Positions 24,105 through 34,395 of a DNA stretch of 64,000 nt are shown piece by piece. Source of the stretch: Spongilla lacustris. Lineage: Eukaryota > Porifera > Demospongiae > Spongillida > Spongillidae. The notes below the pieces were generated by a model. The model was not told the origin of the DNA, did not search any database, and was given only the letters and a program-made list of their open reading frames with translations. A program made the translations under genes and the position numbers. The number at the start of each line of letters is the position of its first letter. Position 1 is the stretch's first letter. The stretch covers positions 5,803,505 to 5,867,504 of the forward strand of contig OX442423.1 in assembly GCA_949361645.1 (NCBI GenBank), written 5' to 3'.

Positions 24105-25740
24105 GGTTGTATATGTTGAAACCCGTACCTATACAGAATTAAGAGATCGGCATGTTTAGAGTGTCCCGTGAAGCGCATATGTTAACGACTTGTTAAATAG
24201 GATGTTAATTGATTAGCCTAGTTACGGGATCTAGGGGGCCGTAAATGGGGATTGATCCCACTTCGCTACGTAAAAAATCTGCCTTTTTCAAAGCGTTGGC
24301 ACGACGCGCAGAAAACAAGCCCCGTTACACCCTAAACGGAACCAAATACAGCCGTCTCTTGAGTACACGTTTCTAAAAGAGTTTTTTCGGGCGGATTTCT
24401 TAAAAAAGCTTATTGACACGAACAACTCAAAACAAAGCGCACGTAGTCTCGGCCCTCTCTTCGCGCGTATGTAAATACAACAAAGATGAAACTTATACTG
24501 TTTTAGTCCTCGAAGGACGCCTGACTGATATATCGATTCAAAGTGAGCTTACGTTGTACGGATAAAGAAGGATAATCCACATTCCAGTGCCATGCGGTAA
24601 CTAGGGTTTAGTTGCCTGTCTCCAAGCAGTGGTGGGGACGAGACTTAATGTCCAACTTTTCAATGGAATGAAACAACCGTGAATAGTTGGGCGTAGCCTT
24701 TTGGCGGAAGGTTGGGTATCAAGCCTATAATATACCAGGATTTGTACCCGTCTGATAGTATTGTGGATATAATTAATAGCTCTACACTCGATTGCTATCA
24801 ATCCAATTCTTGGTATACGCTAGTCTTGCTAGTTCATTACTACTTGCTAGCCAGACGTACAACATCGAACTTCAACTGGACTGTGAACGAGGGAATGACA
24901 GTCGGAGGGACGCATGTTGGAAGTAAGACTAGGTATTGCTATAAAAATGTAGGCTTGAAACCCCCAATACGCGAAGGTCGAGCTAATAGAACGGCTGCTG
25001 TGGAGTAGCTACCACATAATATGATAGGCCTATATAGGTGTCACTACGAGAGTACCCCGCTCGGATGCATGGGCGATTCCGTCCCTATATATATAATCTA
25101 TGTAGGATTGGCTTCCGATTGGCTTAGGTGGGTGTGGTTTTCGATCGAGCGATTTAAAACGGTAACGAAGCGTTGCCTTTACTCGCCAGCTCGTATACAT
25201 TGTATAATCCATCACAAACATAACAGATGTGCACATATAACGTGAGCTTCGCTAAACAGTGCAGTTTACCTTGAGTGACAAGTCGGCGCCTAAATTCCGC
25301 CTTTTAATTTTTCGTTTCTCCTTCCCTTCATCACGTATAACTCGCGACAGGAACGTCGTAAGAAGACAAGATTAGCTTTTAAAAGTTGCGTTTGATTTCC
25401 AAACGTGCCCTTTCATACAAATAAGACCTAAAGTTGTTAGCTGGTGATGAAAAGCCGTGAAATGACTCCAGCAGGTGCAATTCATTATGGATGAAAATTC
25501 TCGGTTGCCTCAGGCGGTTCTAATTCAGCAAAGGACCAAGCCAAAGGAAACGGCTCGTTAGCAAGGAGAACTCTGAGTTTAAGATATCCGAAGAACAAAA
25601 GTAGGTCTATCAATAAAATAAAAAGTGATTAAGGCAAGGCTTTTTCGGCAATATTTGAATTCAATAGTTTTAATGAACCGCTTGACTTCTAATTCCTACT
25701 ATTCCTCACAGGGAGCTGTGTTGACGGCCATCATTTCAAA
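24105..25740. other. Lower-copy DNA without a recognised gene
   Basis: I see no repeat of other parts of the window here and no convincing exon. The longest open frame (24,712-25,008) has no recognisable domain or compositional sign of coding. Confidence 0.5.
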
Positions 25741-25769
25741 GACGACAGTGAACTGTTAGACATTGCAGG

Positions 25770-25838
25770 ATGAAGCTACAACGTGCGCGTGCGAGTGTGT
25801 TGTATCTGGTTCAATTCTTGTGTGCATTTGCCGGACCA
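25770..25838 (+). CDS. Candidate signal-peptide first exon
   Basis: An ATG at 25,770 follows a GCAGG context and opens 23 codons, MKLQRARASVLYLVQFLCAF then AGP, ending at a possible donor CCA|GTAAAC (25,839). Basic N-terminus, hydrophobic core and small residues near the end are the three parts of a secretory signal peptide. A plus-strand signal-peptide exon upstream of a plus-strand collagen could be the collagen first exon, but about 16.5 kb of repeats and a gap lie between, and a minus-strand cystatin-like gene would sit inside that intron. It may equally be a chance frame or part of another gene. Confidence 0.3.
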
Positions 25839-26014
25839 GTAAACAAGTACTTCTACCTGTATCTTTTGGTTCAAATTAAAGCTGCAATTATCTACTATAC
25901 ATGTATATGTTTTTGCCGATTGGGGTTTAGTGAATCGACTAACGCGGTTAAGATAGAAGCCTGAACATTGGACGGTTGGACGTCGACCCGCGGTACTTTG
26001 GGCCCAGTTCTACA

Positions 26015-26026
26015 GGGGCGGATCTG

Positions 26027-26058
<32 letters not shown>

Positions 26059-26665
26059 CAGGGGCACGTACCTCCCCCTTTCGGACGACTCATTAAATAT
26101 TCATGAGTGTATTTGCGTACCGCGTGCGATTTATAACCGCACAAAACAGTGCCTCGGTTAGCTACAGCGCGGATACATGTACATGTACACGGGAAGGGCC
26201 AATTATAAAGTATGATTACGATTATTTTTGCAAACGTGCGTATTGAAAAGAAGCGGAGATCAGTATACACAAAAAAGATTGAAAAGATTGGCGCATCGCA
26301 TCGCATATAAAAGCTGAGCTATATTTTTTGGCCCACAAACTTTAGTAGTTACATTTTGAAAGTACGAACCCTATAAACTCGTACTTTGGCAGTTGCTACA
26401 ACTATATTTAATATGTATTTCCTGTGTAAAAATACATGCATTGCACATACTATTTAACAGGCCTGCTTTATTGCGTATTTTACAACGCAAAACGCGTTGG
26501 CTTCTGGGGCTCCGCCCCAGGCCCCGATGAGGGAGCTTACAGCGCTCCCCCATACCCCCTATAGCTGGGCGGGAGGGGTGCCCCCCTCCCGCACCCTCCC
26601 CGGGGCGGCGCCTCTAACTGTGCCCCCCCCCCCCCCCCCCTTTCCAAATTCCTGGATCCGCCCCT
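26015..26665. mobile_element. 651-bp hAT-like MITE with 8-bp target duplication
   Basis: Termini are GGGGCGGATC and GGATCCGCCCCT. GTTCTACA flanks both sides (26,007-26,014 and 26,666-26,673). Just inside are a long G-run on the left (26,026-26,055) and a C-run on the right (26,624-26,640), so both ends could form quadruplexes. No transposase. The proline- or glycine-rich frames crossing the homopolymers are artefacts. The 8-bp duplication supports hAT-type integration. Confidence 0.85.
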
Positions 26666-26834
26666 GTTCTACATGTAAGTGTTCTTTTTTGCCAGTATGC
26701 TTTAAGTAATTATTCCTAATTCCAACCCCAACCCCAAAACGGATTCTACACAGTTCAGTGAGTGGATCGGACTAATAAAATACCCATGCAGAAACCCGTT
26801 GGCATACCTTCCGGCAAAGCCTATACATGTTTAC

Positions 26835-26906
26835 CTTAAGGTCCTGCACGGCCACCTCGACAGCTGCACGAGTCACTCGATTCCGACAAATCGCGGTGGT
26901 GATACG
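26835..26906 (-). CDS. Candidate internal exon, unknown protein
   Basis: On the minus strand a 72-nt block lies between an acceptor (TTGTTTGGCAG, 26,907-26,917) and a donor (AAG|GTAAAC, 26,834). It encodes 24 codons, RITTAICRNRVTRAAVEVAV followed by QDLK. A following frame (after TTTTATTAG near 26,778) stays open across the site of the hAT-like MITE insertion. If real, the MITE landed in the terminal exon of this gene. I do not recognise the protein. Confidence 0.3.
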
Positions 26907-27233
26907 CTGCCAAACAACAAAAGAAGCAATAGTTGTTCCTTTAGACAACACCTAAAACTGAACTAGTCCATAAAGAATGCTATTTTCCACACGCTTATCT
27001 ACAGCTATACGTGTATTGTTCATACGCAGCAGCTGCCATTAGATGGTAATTTGAAACCAAGCAACGTACGCGCGCGCTCCCAAAATAGCCTTGCCTTAAT
27101 CTACCTGAGAGGCCTATATACTCAGATTACACATAAGAGGAATCAAAGCGTCCTATAGATTGCAAGGAATACACTAAGCCATATATTATATTGAACACTC
27201 CTGCATGGCAGAGAAAAAAAAATTAGGGAAACA

Positions 27234-27990
27234 AGTAAATCAAAAACTTCTCTATCGAGAAAGTGACTGGTGGTATATACGGTTTGAACGCACGTTTAGA
27301 CCGGGTTAACAGCGACCGACTTGAGCTTGCAGGGGGGCGGGGCGGGGCGGGGCTGGGGGCGGGCGCTACGCGGCGCGCACGGCAGCGGGTCAAGTCTACA
27401 TATACGCAGATTGCTAGGCAGGCAAGTCCTTATCAGCTAGCTTAGGTTGGCGGACGAGGGCTGCAGCTGGGTGCCGAGAGGATAGTCTCTCCCACCCACC
27501 CTCTTAGTAGTATGTAGTTCTTGCTCCGTCTGACGTGATCAGTGTCATGGGCCGGAACTAGCAGTTGCTGCCAGTGTCCCCCCAAGCCCAACCCCCTCCC
27601 CGAGGGGGGGAAGGGCGGGGGACCTGCCTCCTACCTTGGGGGCGGAGCCGGGACCGCCCTGGGCACTTCCGCCAACCCCCAGGGTACATTTTGATCCCAG
27701 GGGAGACAGGACGTAAGGAATTCAGGGTAAGTCCATGCAGGTAAGCTGTTAAGTAGGATTATGTTGGTGGAAGGAAAAAAGCAAGGAAACAAGGTACAGT
27801 ATATGTTAAAGTGAGGTTTGGTAGGATCTTACATGTACAACTATAACAGTCCTACATTTGCAAATAGGCTTCTTCATTTGCAAATTCAGGACTGTGAGTT
27901 GCAAACCTCACTTTAACAGACTGTACCTTGTTTCCTTGCTTTTTGCACCACCAATCCTACATACCACCAATCACTGTCTTGATTTACTTG
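27234..27990. mobile_element. Possible inverted-repeat element with nested 210-bp MITE
   Basis: AAGTAAATCAA...GTGACTGGTGGTA near 27,234-27,275 is inverted near 27,961-27,988, with about 12 bp missing on one side. Inside it, 27,765-27,822 (GTAGGATT, GCAAGGAAACAAGGTACAGT, GTTAAAGTGAGGTTT) is inverted at 27,903-27,961 with two 3-bp gaps, a 50-60 bp hairpin arm separated by about 80 bp. The interior also has a GC-rich block at 27,580-27,700. No coding sequence. Confidence 0.55.
27330..27366. promoter_or_regulatory. GC-box-like G-rich cluster
   Basis: GGGGGGCGGGGCGGGGCGG followed by GGCTGGGGGCGGG forms several overlapping GC boxes of the Sp/KLF type and a strong potential G-quadruplex. The surrounding DNA is otherwise balanced. 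No transcript start can be tied to it, and it may be part of a repeat. Confidence 0.3.
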
Positions 27991-27999
27991 TAATATATA

Positions 28000-29470
28000 A
28001 GCGTGCGCGTTAAGCTAACGTACCAGTTAATGAATTATGTTGCATGTCGCCATATATCTGTATCCATGGAAGCTACTTTAAAAACACTCAACAAGATGGC
28101 GCTAATTAGATCTTAGTCCTTGTGACCCAAACAATTAAAAATTCAAATGGCCGAAATCTATACTAGGTAAACATTTATAAATATCTCTAAAAATAATTGA
28201 ACTCCATGGTCACTTATTCTGGGGGCCCACAAAATCTGAATCTAAACTGACGTAAGAATTATGAGCTGCAGAATACATTAATTAGGTGTGAAAAAGGTGA
28301 TTTTCCATACATGTCTATGGAAAGTGCTGTTTTCACAAAAACTGCAACAATTTTTAATACAAAGCAGTTTTTTTGTTCAGCTAAATCAAGATTGTACGTA
28401 TCTGAAGCAATATTTATCGCCACAAAGTTTTACCCTATTACGTTATTAAGTATAACAATCAAGTTTATAAACAGCCGTTCATTTTCTATGGGAAGTATAC
28501 GCGAATGTACAAACCGCAACAATTGTCAATTCCCTTTGACCGCTCATTTCTGGATATGGATTAACATGTTCTGTAGGCCCTGGAATATAGTCAAGGGTAT
28601 ATATTACGATAGAGAAATTAATGATGTGGTGACTGTATGATGTGCTCAAACCAGGAAACCAATAGCGCTAGCGTTAATGGTTCGGAAGTTATAGCGAATC
28701 GAACGGAGAGCCTTTTTAAATGTATTTATAAACGAAGGGTCATTTTCGTGGAAACTGTTCACGAACGACATTTACATGTATTCATTATTATAATCTTAGG
28801 GATCACTGTTAACGTTACGCTACAAAATGGAACTGCGAAAAACCGATGCAACATATTTTTTATAAAGCTGGGGAGACAAATCTATAGTCCCAGTCCCAAA
28901 CCACCGAAGACTTGGATGACGTTAGGCCTGGTGAACATTTGCATGAAATGCAGCCAGTGGATATGTCATGCAGCAGATGACCAATTAGGACAATTATACT
29001 TGGTCAGGAAGCTGTATTTAGCCCGTATACCCCTTTTAGTGTGCGAAAGTCTCCAGATCAATACGTGAAGTAAATAACGGACTTATTTTTTCTAAAGAAG
29101 AGCTCCATTGATGTCATTTCCTGTCTGAGTCAACGGTCGAAGCTCAGCCAGTATAGTCTGCATAGAGCAAGAATAGCCGGCTAACTTGTAAAACTGGTTT
29201 TGCCTGCCTTTAATTGTTCTGCATGTCCTGTATAATTAAACTGGCTCGTGTATTGTCAGTTGAACTAAGTGTCCGTTTAAATATAATCTGCATGTTAATA
29301 GCGTATACGTATATTGCATGTACCTATCGCATATACGTAATAAAGACCGCATTACTATGATTACATATCGTGAATGCGAATATCTGCATGGCGTACAAAA
29401 CGTTAAACTTAATTGTGATCAATGCAGCAAAACTGTACTGATAGCTATTTATAAAATTATAGGCTTGAGC
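28000..29470. other. Intergenic DNA without a recognised gene
   Basis: Open frames at 28,311-28,640 and 28,637-29,068 have low-complexity residue use and no domain I recognise. I see no splice-supported coding segment here and no repeat of other parts of the window. Confidence 0.45.
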
Positions 29471-29475
29471 GGGTG

Positions 29476-29968
29476 TTAAAAGTAGAAAAATGGGTCTTCT
29501 GCGCTTAGCCCGGTCCGAAAATCCATGAATGAGTCCTCAGAGGCGAGGTTGATCTTCAAATGAATGTATTCCCCATCGTCGACACGAACCTACATGCAAG
29601 TATTAGTGAGCAACCCTTGAAATGTAACGGCGTTTCGCGAATCCCGTTCTATACCTTGATGAACAACATGATTGGAAAATTCGGATCCGTTTTATATTTA
29701 GCGAGTGCGTACTCAACGGCCTCGTACACCTCAAATGTTCTCTGGGTCTTTCTCTCCAATGTCTCTTTAACCTGCATGTGGACATCGTGCAATAAAGCAA
29801 CACAAGTATAGTATAATTATAATCATAATTATATACATAGTCGGCTATTGCTTGCTCCGAGTCTGTGGCCGGTCTCACTGTACTAAATGACACGGTCGAC
29901 GCAGCGTTGCGAAACAAGAACGCCGAAAGAACCAAAGTGGCGATGGAGATGAGCGTTGGCCAGTACAT
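29476..29968 (-). CDS. Secreted cystatin/stefin-like protein, three exons
   Basis: Exons on the minus strand are 29,968-29,837 (132 nt), 29,771-29,655 (117 nt) and 29,589-29,476 (114 nt with stop), joined by two 65-bp GT-AG introns, all phase 0, giving 120 residues. Residues 1-24 form a signal peptide (MYWPTLISIATLVLSAFLFR). Then VRPATDSEQAIADYV, TFEVYEAVEYA, MLFIKVRVDDGEYIHLKI and a final DPFFYF match the stefin fold in order: N-terminal strand, helix, first hairpin strand, third strand, C-terminus. The intron positions (before V of the helix and after FIK) are where I recall the stefin B gene being split. Stefins inhibit papain-like cysteine proteases. The usual QxVxG first-hairpin motif is not visible; the equivalent stretch reads KTDPNFP. 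Typical stefins are cytosolic, so the leader is also unusual. Activity is uncertain. Confidence 0.82.
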
Positions 29969-29969
29969 G

Positions 29970-30467
29970 TCGATAAAGTTTCAGGTGTTGAGTGGCGCTC
30001 ACGAAAGTGGCAAGTTATTTATATACAGGGTGGCTATATATGACGTCATATATTTTCCCCGGTCGATATGCGATCGATCCGGTATCCCGACTTCGAATTA
30101 TAATTATAGTATTTCATAACTAGTCACACGATGCAAGGCAAAAACATGTATGCGTATGACACCCAAGGGGTTCAAATCTCTTACTCGCGTTTTTCTCGTC
30201 ATTAACCGGCAGGCCCATATAACACCGTCTAACAGGGAGAGGGATACTGTAGGCGGTGGGTAAGTGAGGGAGCTGGGCCCATCCCGCTCATCCAGGGGGG
30301 TATGCATGGGTGAGCATTGGGGTCTTGCAACTTTTGCAGCGGGGGTGAACCAAATTATTAATGAAAATGTGGTACCAGCCTTCCTTTACCAAGTAGTAAA
30401 TAGTACTATGTAGTAGAGGAAGACTATATAAGCTTTCACATATCTGTAGTGTGAGCAGCCGTATATA
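29970..30467. promoter_or_regulatory. Upstream region of the cystatin-like gene
   Basis: About 500 bp between the cystatin-like start codon and the giant inverted repeat. It contains a TGACGTCA site (30,039-30,046, a perfect CRE/ATF palindrome) about 70 bp upstream of the start codon, with TATATA-like stretches nearby. This is a plausible promoter for the minus-strand gene. No gene is seen in the rest. Confidence 0.35.
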
Positions 30468-30485
30468 CAGGGTGTCCACGAATGA

Positions 30486-33400
30486 ACGCAACGCTTTTGA
30501 ACGAGAATAACTTTTGATAGGAGTAAGAAAAAAATCTCATATTTTGAAACCAAGTTGGTCGGTTTCCTCAAAATTTTTTACATCTATTAAGTTAATACAT
30601 TATTAATCATGCTAATTAATTTTTATAAGCACAACAAATTAACTGAATTTGAAAGTTCGTATGTGTTCGCATATCGATTGTGAAGCTTCGTTCAAAATTT
30701 TGGATTCTTTTCACATTCACAACTAAAACTACGACCCACTACTTATTTTTCTTCGCGTACGCTTGCGCACACGACCTCGTCCCAAGACTTATTTCGTGAT
30801 TAAATAAGCAGTCTCAATCACGTGATACAATTCGGAGGCGGATCTTTTATAAAAAAACAATGCCCCACCTCCTACGTGGGTGTTACGAGCTAATTACATG
30901 TTTACATCCAATGTGGTGCGCACCAATTAGCACAATCGTACAGACAGACACTACTACGGGCTGATAAGAATTTGACATGCAATGCCATTCTGTGAGTTAG
31001 GAAACGGAGACGCACACGTGTATACACGCGTGTGTTATTACACACGCAAAAATCAAATCTAAAGAGATTACAGCTCTCTCGGAGCTAATAGCCTACAGCA
31101 GCATCGCATCCCAAGCAGCACACAGTAATTTGTGCGCATATCTGATTTTGTCTCTTAGCTAGCTACGTAGCTAAGATCCCGTCGAGCAAAACCAATGCTA
31201 CGTATGGGTACTGCATGCCTGTGCCGGATTAAAGGATACTCTTGTGTTATGTGAAGTGCCATTTAAATTTTAATACTGTAAGGAAAGCCTCATGTCATAC
31301 ATATGTGAAGGGTCAGAGAGCATTCAAGCCTCCATGCAGTAAAGTGATTAATTGTGCATGCTGTTAAGCTAGGTATTTGCTTTGTAAATCTAATAAAGGG
31401 GTGCTTTCATTTATAATGTAACGTGAGCTTCTAGCTGTGAGTGTTATTAAGGTTAAAGGTAGTCTCTGCTTAAAAATACACCTGCAGGTTTAGATGATAG
31501 CAAAGGTTGCAGTTTTCAAGAAAAGTGGGTACGAGCCTTATTTCTGTGTAGACCACCGATCTCTTTAACAAATTCTCGTAGTTGTGTTAGACTTTATTCA
31601 AAGCTAATGTTGCAAGCCTCCAGCAAAGTTTTAGATAATTTGTTTTTCTAAAGAGAAGGTGTGCGTTACTTTCAATGTTCATCCCAGATCTTTGTTGTTG
31701 CTGCTTGTGTATGGATGGCTCTCTTCTTTTTAAACAGACAGTTGTGATATAAGGGGGTGCTTTTGTTAAAAATCGCCAGCTAATGTTACAAGCCACCGGA
31801 CAGATGATTGGATTTAAGAGCAGTGTCACTGTATCCCATTGCGAGCCTGTTAGCTAGTTCCGAACACTTTCTAGCTGTGTTAACTGTGGCCTTTGCATAT
31901 AGACTCTCTGGTTTTTTATGTGAGGGTGTGCTTAACTGTCTAATGTTGACCAGTAAGGATTGGGTAGTTTCCAGATCATAATGTGCTTCAGTATTTAAAT
32001 GAGTCATGTTTTTATGTTAGGGGCCAATGCTTTCATTTTAGAGTATCAGCTGATATGTAAAGCCTCGAGCTATGTTTTAGATAATATCACGCAAATAGTG
32101 CTGTTAGAGAGTTTGAGCTTTAATTTCAATTCATAAAGCTATGAGTTTCTTAGCAGATCACAATCACTGTATGTCTTAAAGTGAGCATCATGTTTTGGGC
32201 CTTGCTGTTAGCTACATGTAGTTCCCAGTTTATGATGTACGTTGCTGTTGCTTATGTATCAGCCTTAGGAGACTCCTGTTGCGGTATAGCAAGATTACAG
32301 CTAGGTTTTAGATGGTTGGATGTACGTGTGGTGCCACGTCTTAAGAGCAGTCTCTGCTTTAACAGACTCAAGTGTAATGTGCGCCTAGAAAGCTTTGTGT
32401 TCTTGAAAATGATTGTTAAAGCTACAAGTTACACCTGTAGGAACTTGAGATCACTGGAAAGATGACTGGTTTAAGAGAGTGCATGTGCTAAGTATCGGTA
32501 CTTCTGAGGGTGTCCATTAGTTTCATACCATCCACTAATGTATTTGCACACAAAATGATTGTGCATGCTGTTGAAGTGTGTGTTTTTTAGAGAGGTGTGT
32601 TTGTGATTGAGCCTTGTAGCTAGCTAGTTAGTTTGTTGTTGTATATGTATTACTCTCTTATTTGTTTCATAGGAAACTGCCATTTTCATAGAACCGGGTA
32701 ATGCATCATTGTTGCATGTTCCCAGGTCCTAGTGGACCAAATTTTTGTTAATTTTTTTTTTTTGGGGGGGGGGGGGAGTTTGTTGTGTGCTTTGTGTGCT
32801 TTTAATACTTCTCCAGTAAATTAATGATTGTGGATGCTGTTGAGGTATGTAAACAACTGTGATAAATGAGATGTGCTTTAAAATGGATGTGAGCTTTTAT
32901 CTGTGTGTTATTAAAAGTATGATTCTAGGTACAAATGACATAGTCTCTGGTTAAAAATATACCAGCTGTATTAAAGAAGGGTGTGCTTTGCATCATGGAT
33001 CAGATAACTCAGATGAGCCTGCTGTGATTTGGGGGACTGCTTTCATTTTATTACAAATATTCCAATGCTTGGATTTAAGACTGGTGTCATTTTAGTTCCT
33101 TGGTCTAAGTTGGGATTTTAGGACAGGTATGCTTGCAACAAGTTGCTTTTTTTATAGCTATTTTTCCCTGCATCATAATGTGTGCTAACTGCTGCATCTG
33201 GAAATAGACTCCCTGCATTAAGAGTTACTTCTTGTGAGGGTGTGTTTAGCTGTCTAATGTTGCAACCCATTAGATGATATTGCGTAGAGATGAGTCCATT
33301 GATCTTTTTTCAGTGCTCACCTACATGTACGCTAGTTCTGTGTACTGATTCGAATTTAGGGAAGGGCTCTCTCGTACATGTATTTAAGTGAGTCATCATT

Positions 33401-34395
33401 TTTAATGCTAGGAGCCGATGCTTTTATTTTAGACCATCAGCTCATTTGTCAAGCCAGCTATGTTTTGGATTGATTTCATGGGAAGAGTGCTGTTTTTTAA
33501 GATAAGTTATGCTTAATAAAGTTATGAGTCTTATAGCTAGTTACCAGATCACAAATGGGGCTGTTGTTTAAAGCATGGGTAGGCTCTCATCTTTAGGAGA
33601 TACCAGTTGTGATTTGAAGAATTGCTTTAATGTTGCAAGTGGGTTTGTGATGTGGATTTAAGAGTGGTGTTATTTCGCCACATTGTGAGCAATTGTGTGT
33701 CGAATTAGTGGTAGAATCATTGCTTTAAGAGACTCCTAGGAAAAGCTCTATGTTATAAATGAGGGAGTGCTTTGATTCAAAATGTAATAGTATAGGCTTC
33801 TTTGTTTGTTATTGCACTAAAAGTAAAAAGTTTGCTGTTTTAAGAGAGTTGTACTTGCATTGTGATGTGAGCTTCTAAGCTAGTTCCAGGTCATAGTGTG
33901 TAATTGTTGTTCTTTAATTATGTTAACTCTTTACTTTTTAAGGTGTTATAAAGCTTACGACCTCCAGTAAGGTTTAAAATGTTTGGGAAGTCAGCTGTAC
34001 GTCTTAAGAGAGCATAATGTTTTGAGCCTAGCTGTTAGCTTAGATCGTAATATGTGCCATTGCTTGGTATGAGCTTTAGGAGACTCCTGTTGAGATGTGA
34101 AGGAGTGATTTCATTTAAAAGTATCCGCAAGCATAGGTTTTAGAAGTTCGAATGAAAGTTTGGTGCATGTCTTTGACAGTTGTTGTGACCCTTTAGTTTA
34201 TTTATTTATTTTTTTAGCCCGGGTGCTTATTAGAAAAACCTTGTTTTTGTGTTAAATGAATCATTCTGTAGGAACTTTAGATTATTGGAAAGATTATTGG
34301 TTTAAGAGAGGGACGTTGCGAGCCACTACCTAAGTTCCCACTGACATTGTGATGTGCTAAGTATCAGTAGTGTTTTGTTATGTGAGTGTGTGCTT
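30486..34395. repeat. Left arm of the giant 3.9-kb inverted repeat
   Basis: Every landmark compared is the reverse complement of 38,196-42,105, with paired coordinates summing to 72,591 over the full length. I saw only two 1-bp indels: a G13 versus C12 run near 32,770/39,820, and one base near 34,351/38,240. The outer end continues to CAGGGTGTCC at 30,468, which looks like a DNA-transposon terminus next to a TA. Reading frames at 32,181-32,465 and 31,587-32,007 are exactly mirrored and carry no domain. Confidence 0.95.

Noticed and set aside
26010..26306. Polyproline frame on the minus strand
   Set aside because: It is the translated G-run of the hAT-like MITE.
28311..29068. Two adjacent open frames of 109 and 143 codons
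   Set aside because: Residue composition and lack of any domain or splice pattern suggest chance frames.
30150..30180. tRNA B-box-like GGTTCAAATCT
   Set aside because: No matching A box or cloverleaf in the preceding 60 bases.
32181..32465. Identical 94-codon frames at 32,181 and 40,126
   Set aside because: They are the same DNA in the two arms of the giant inverted repeat; no domain, so duplication does not mean conservation.
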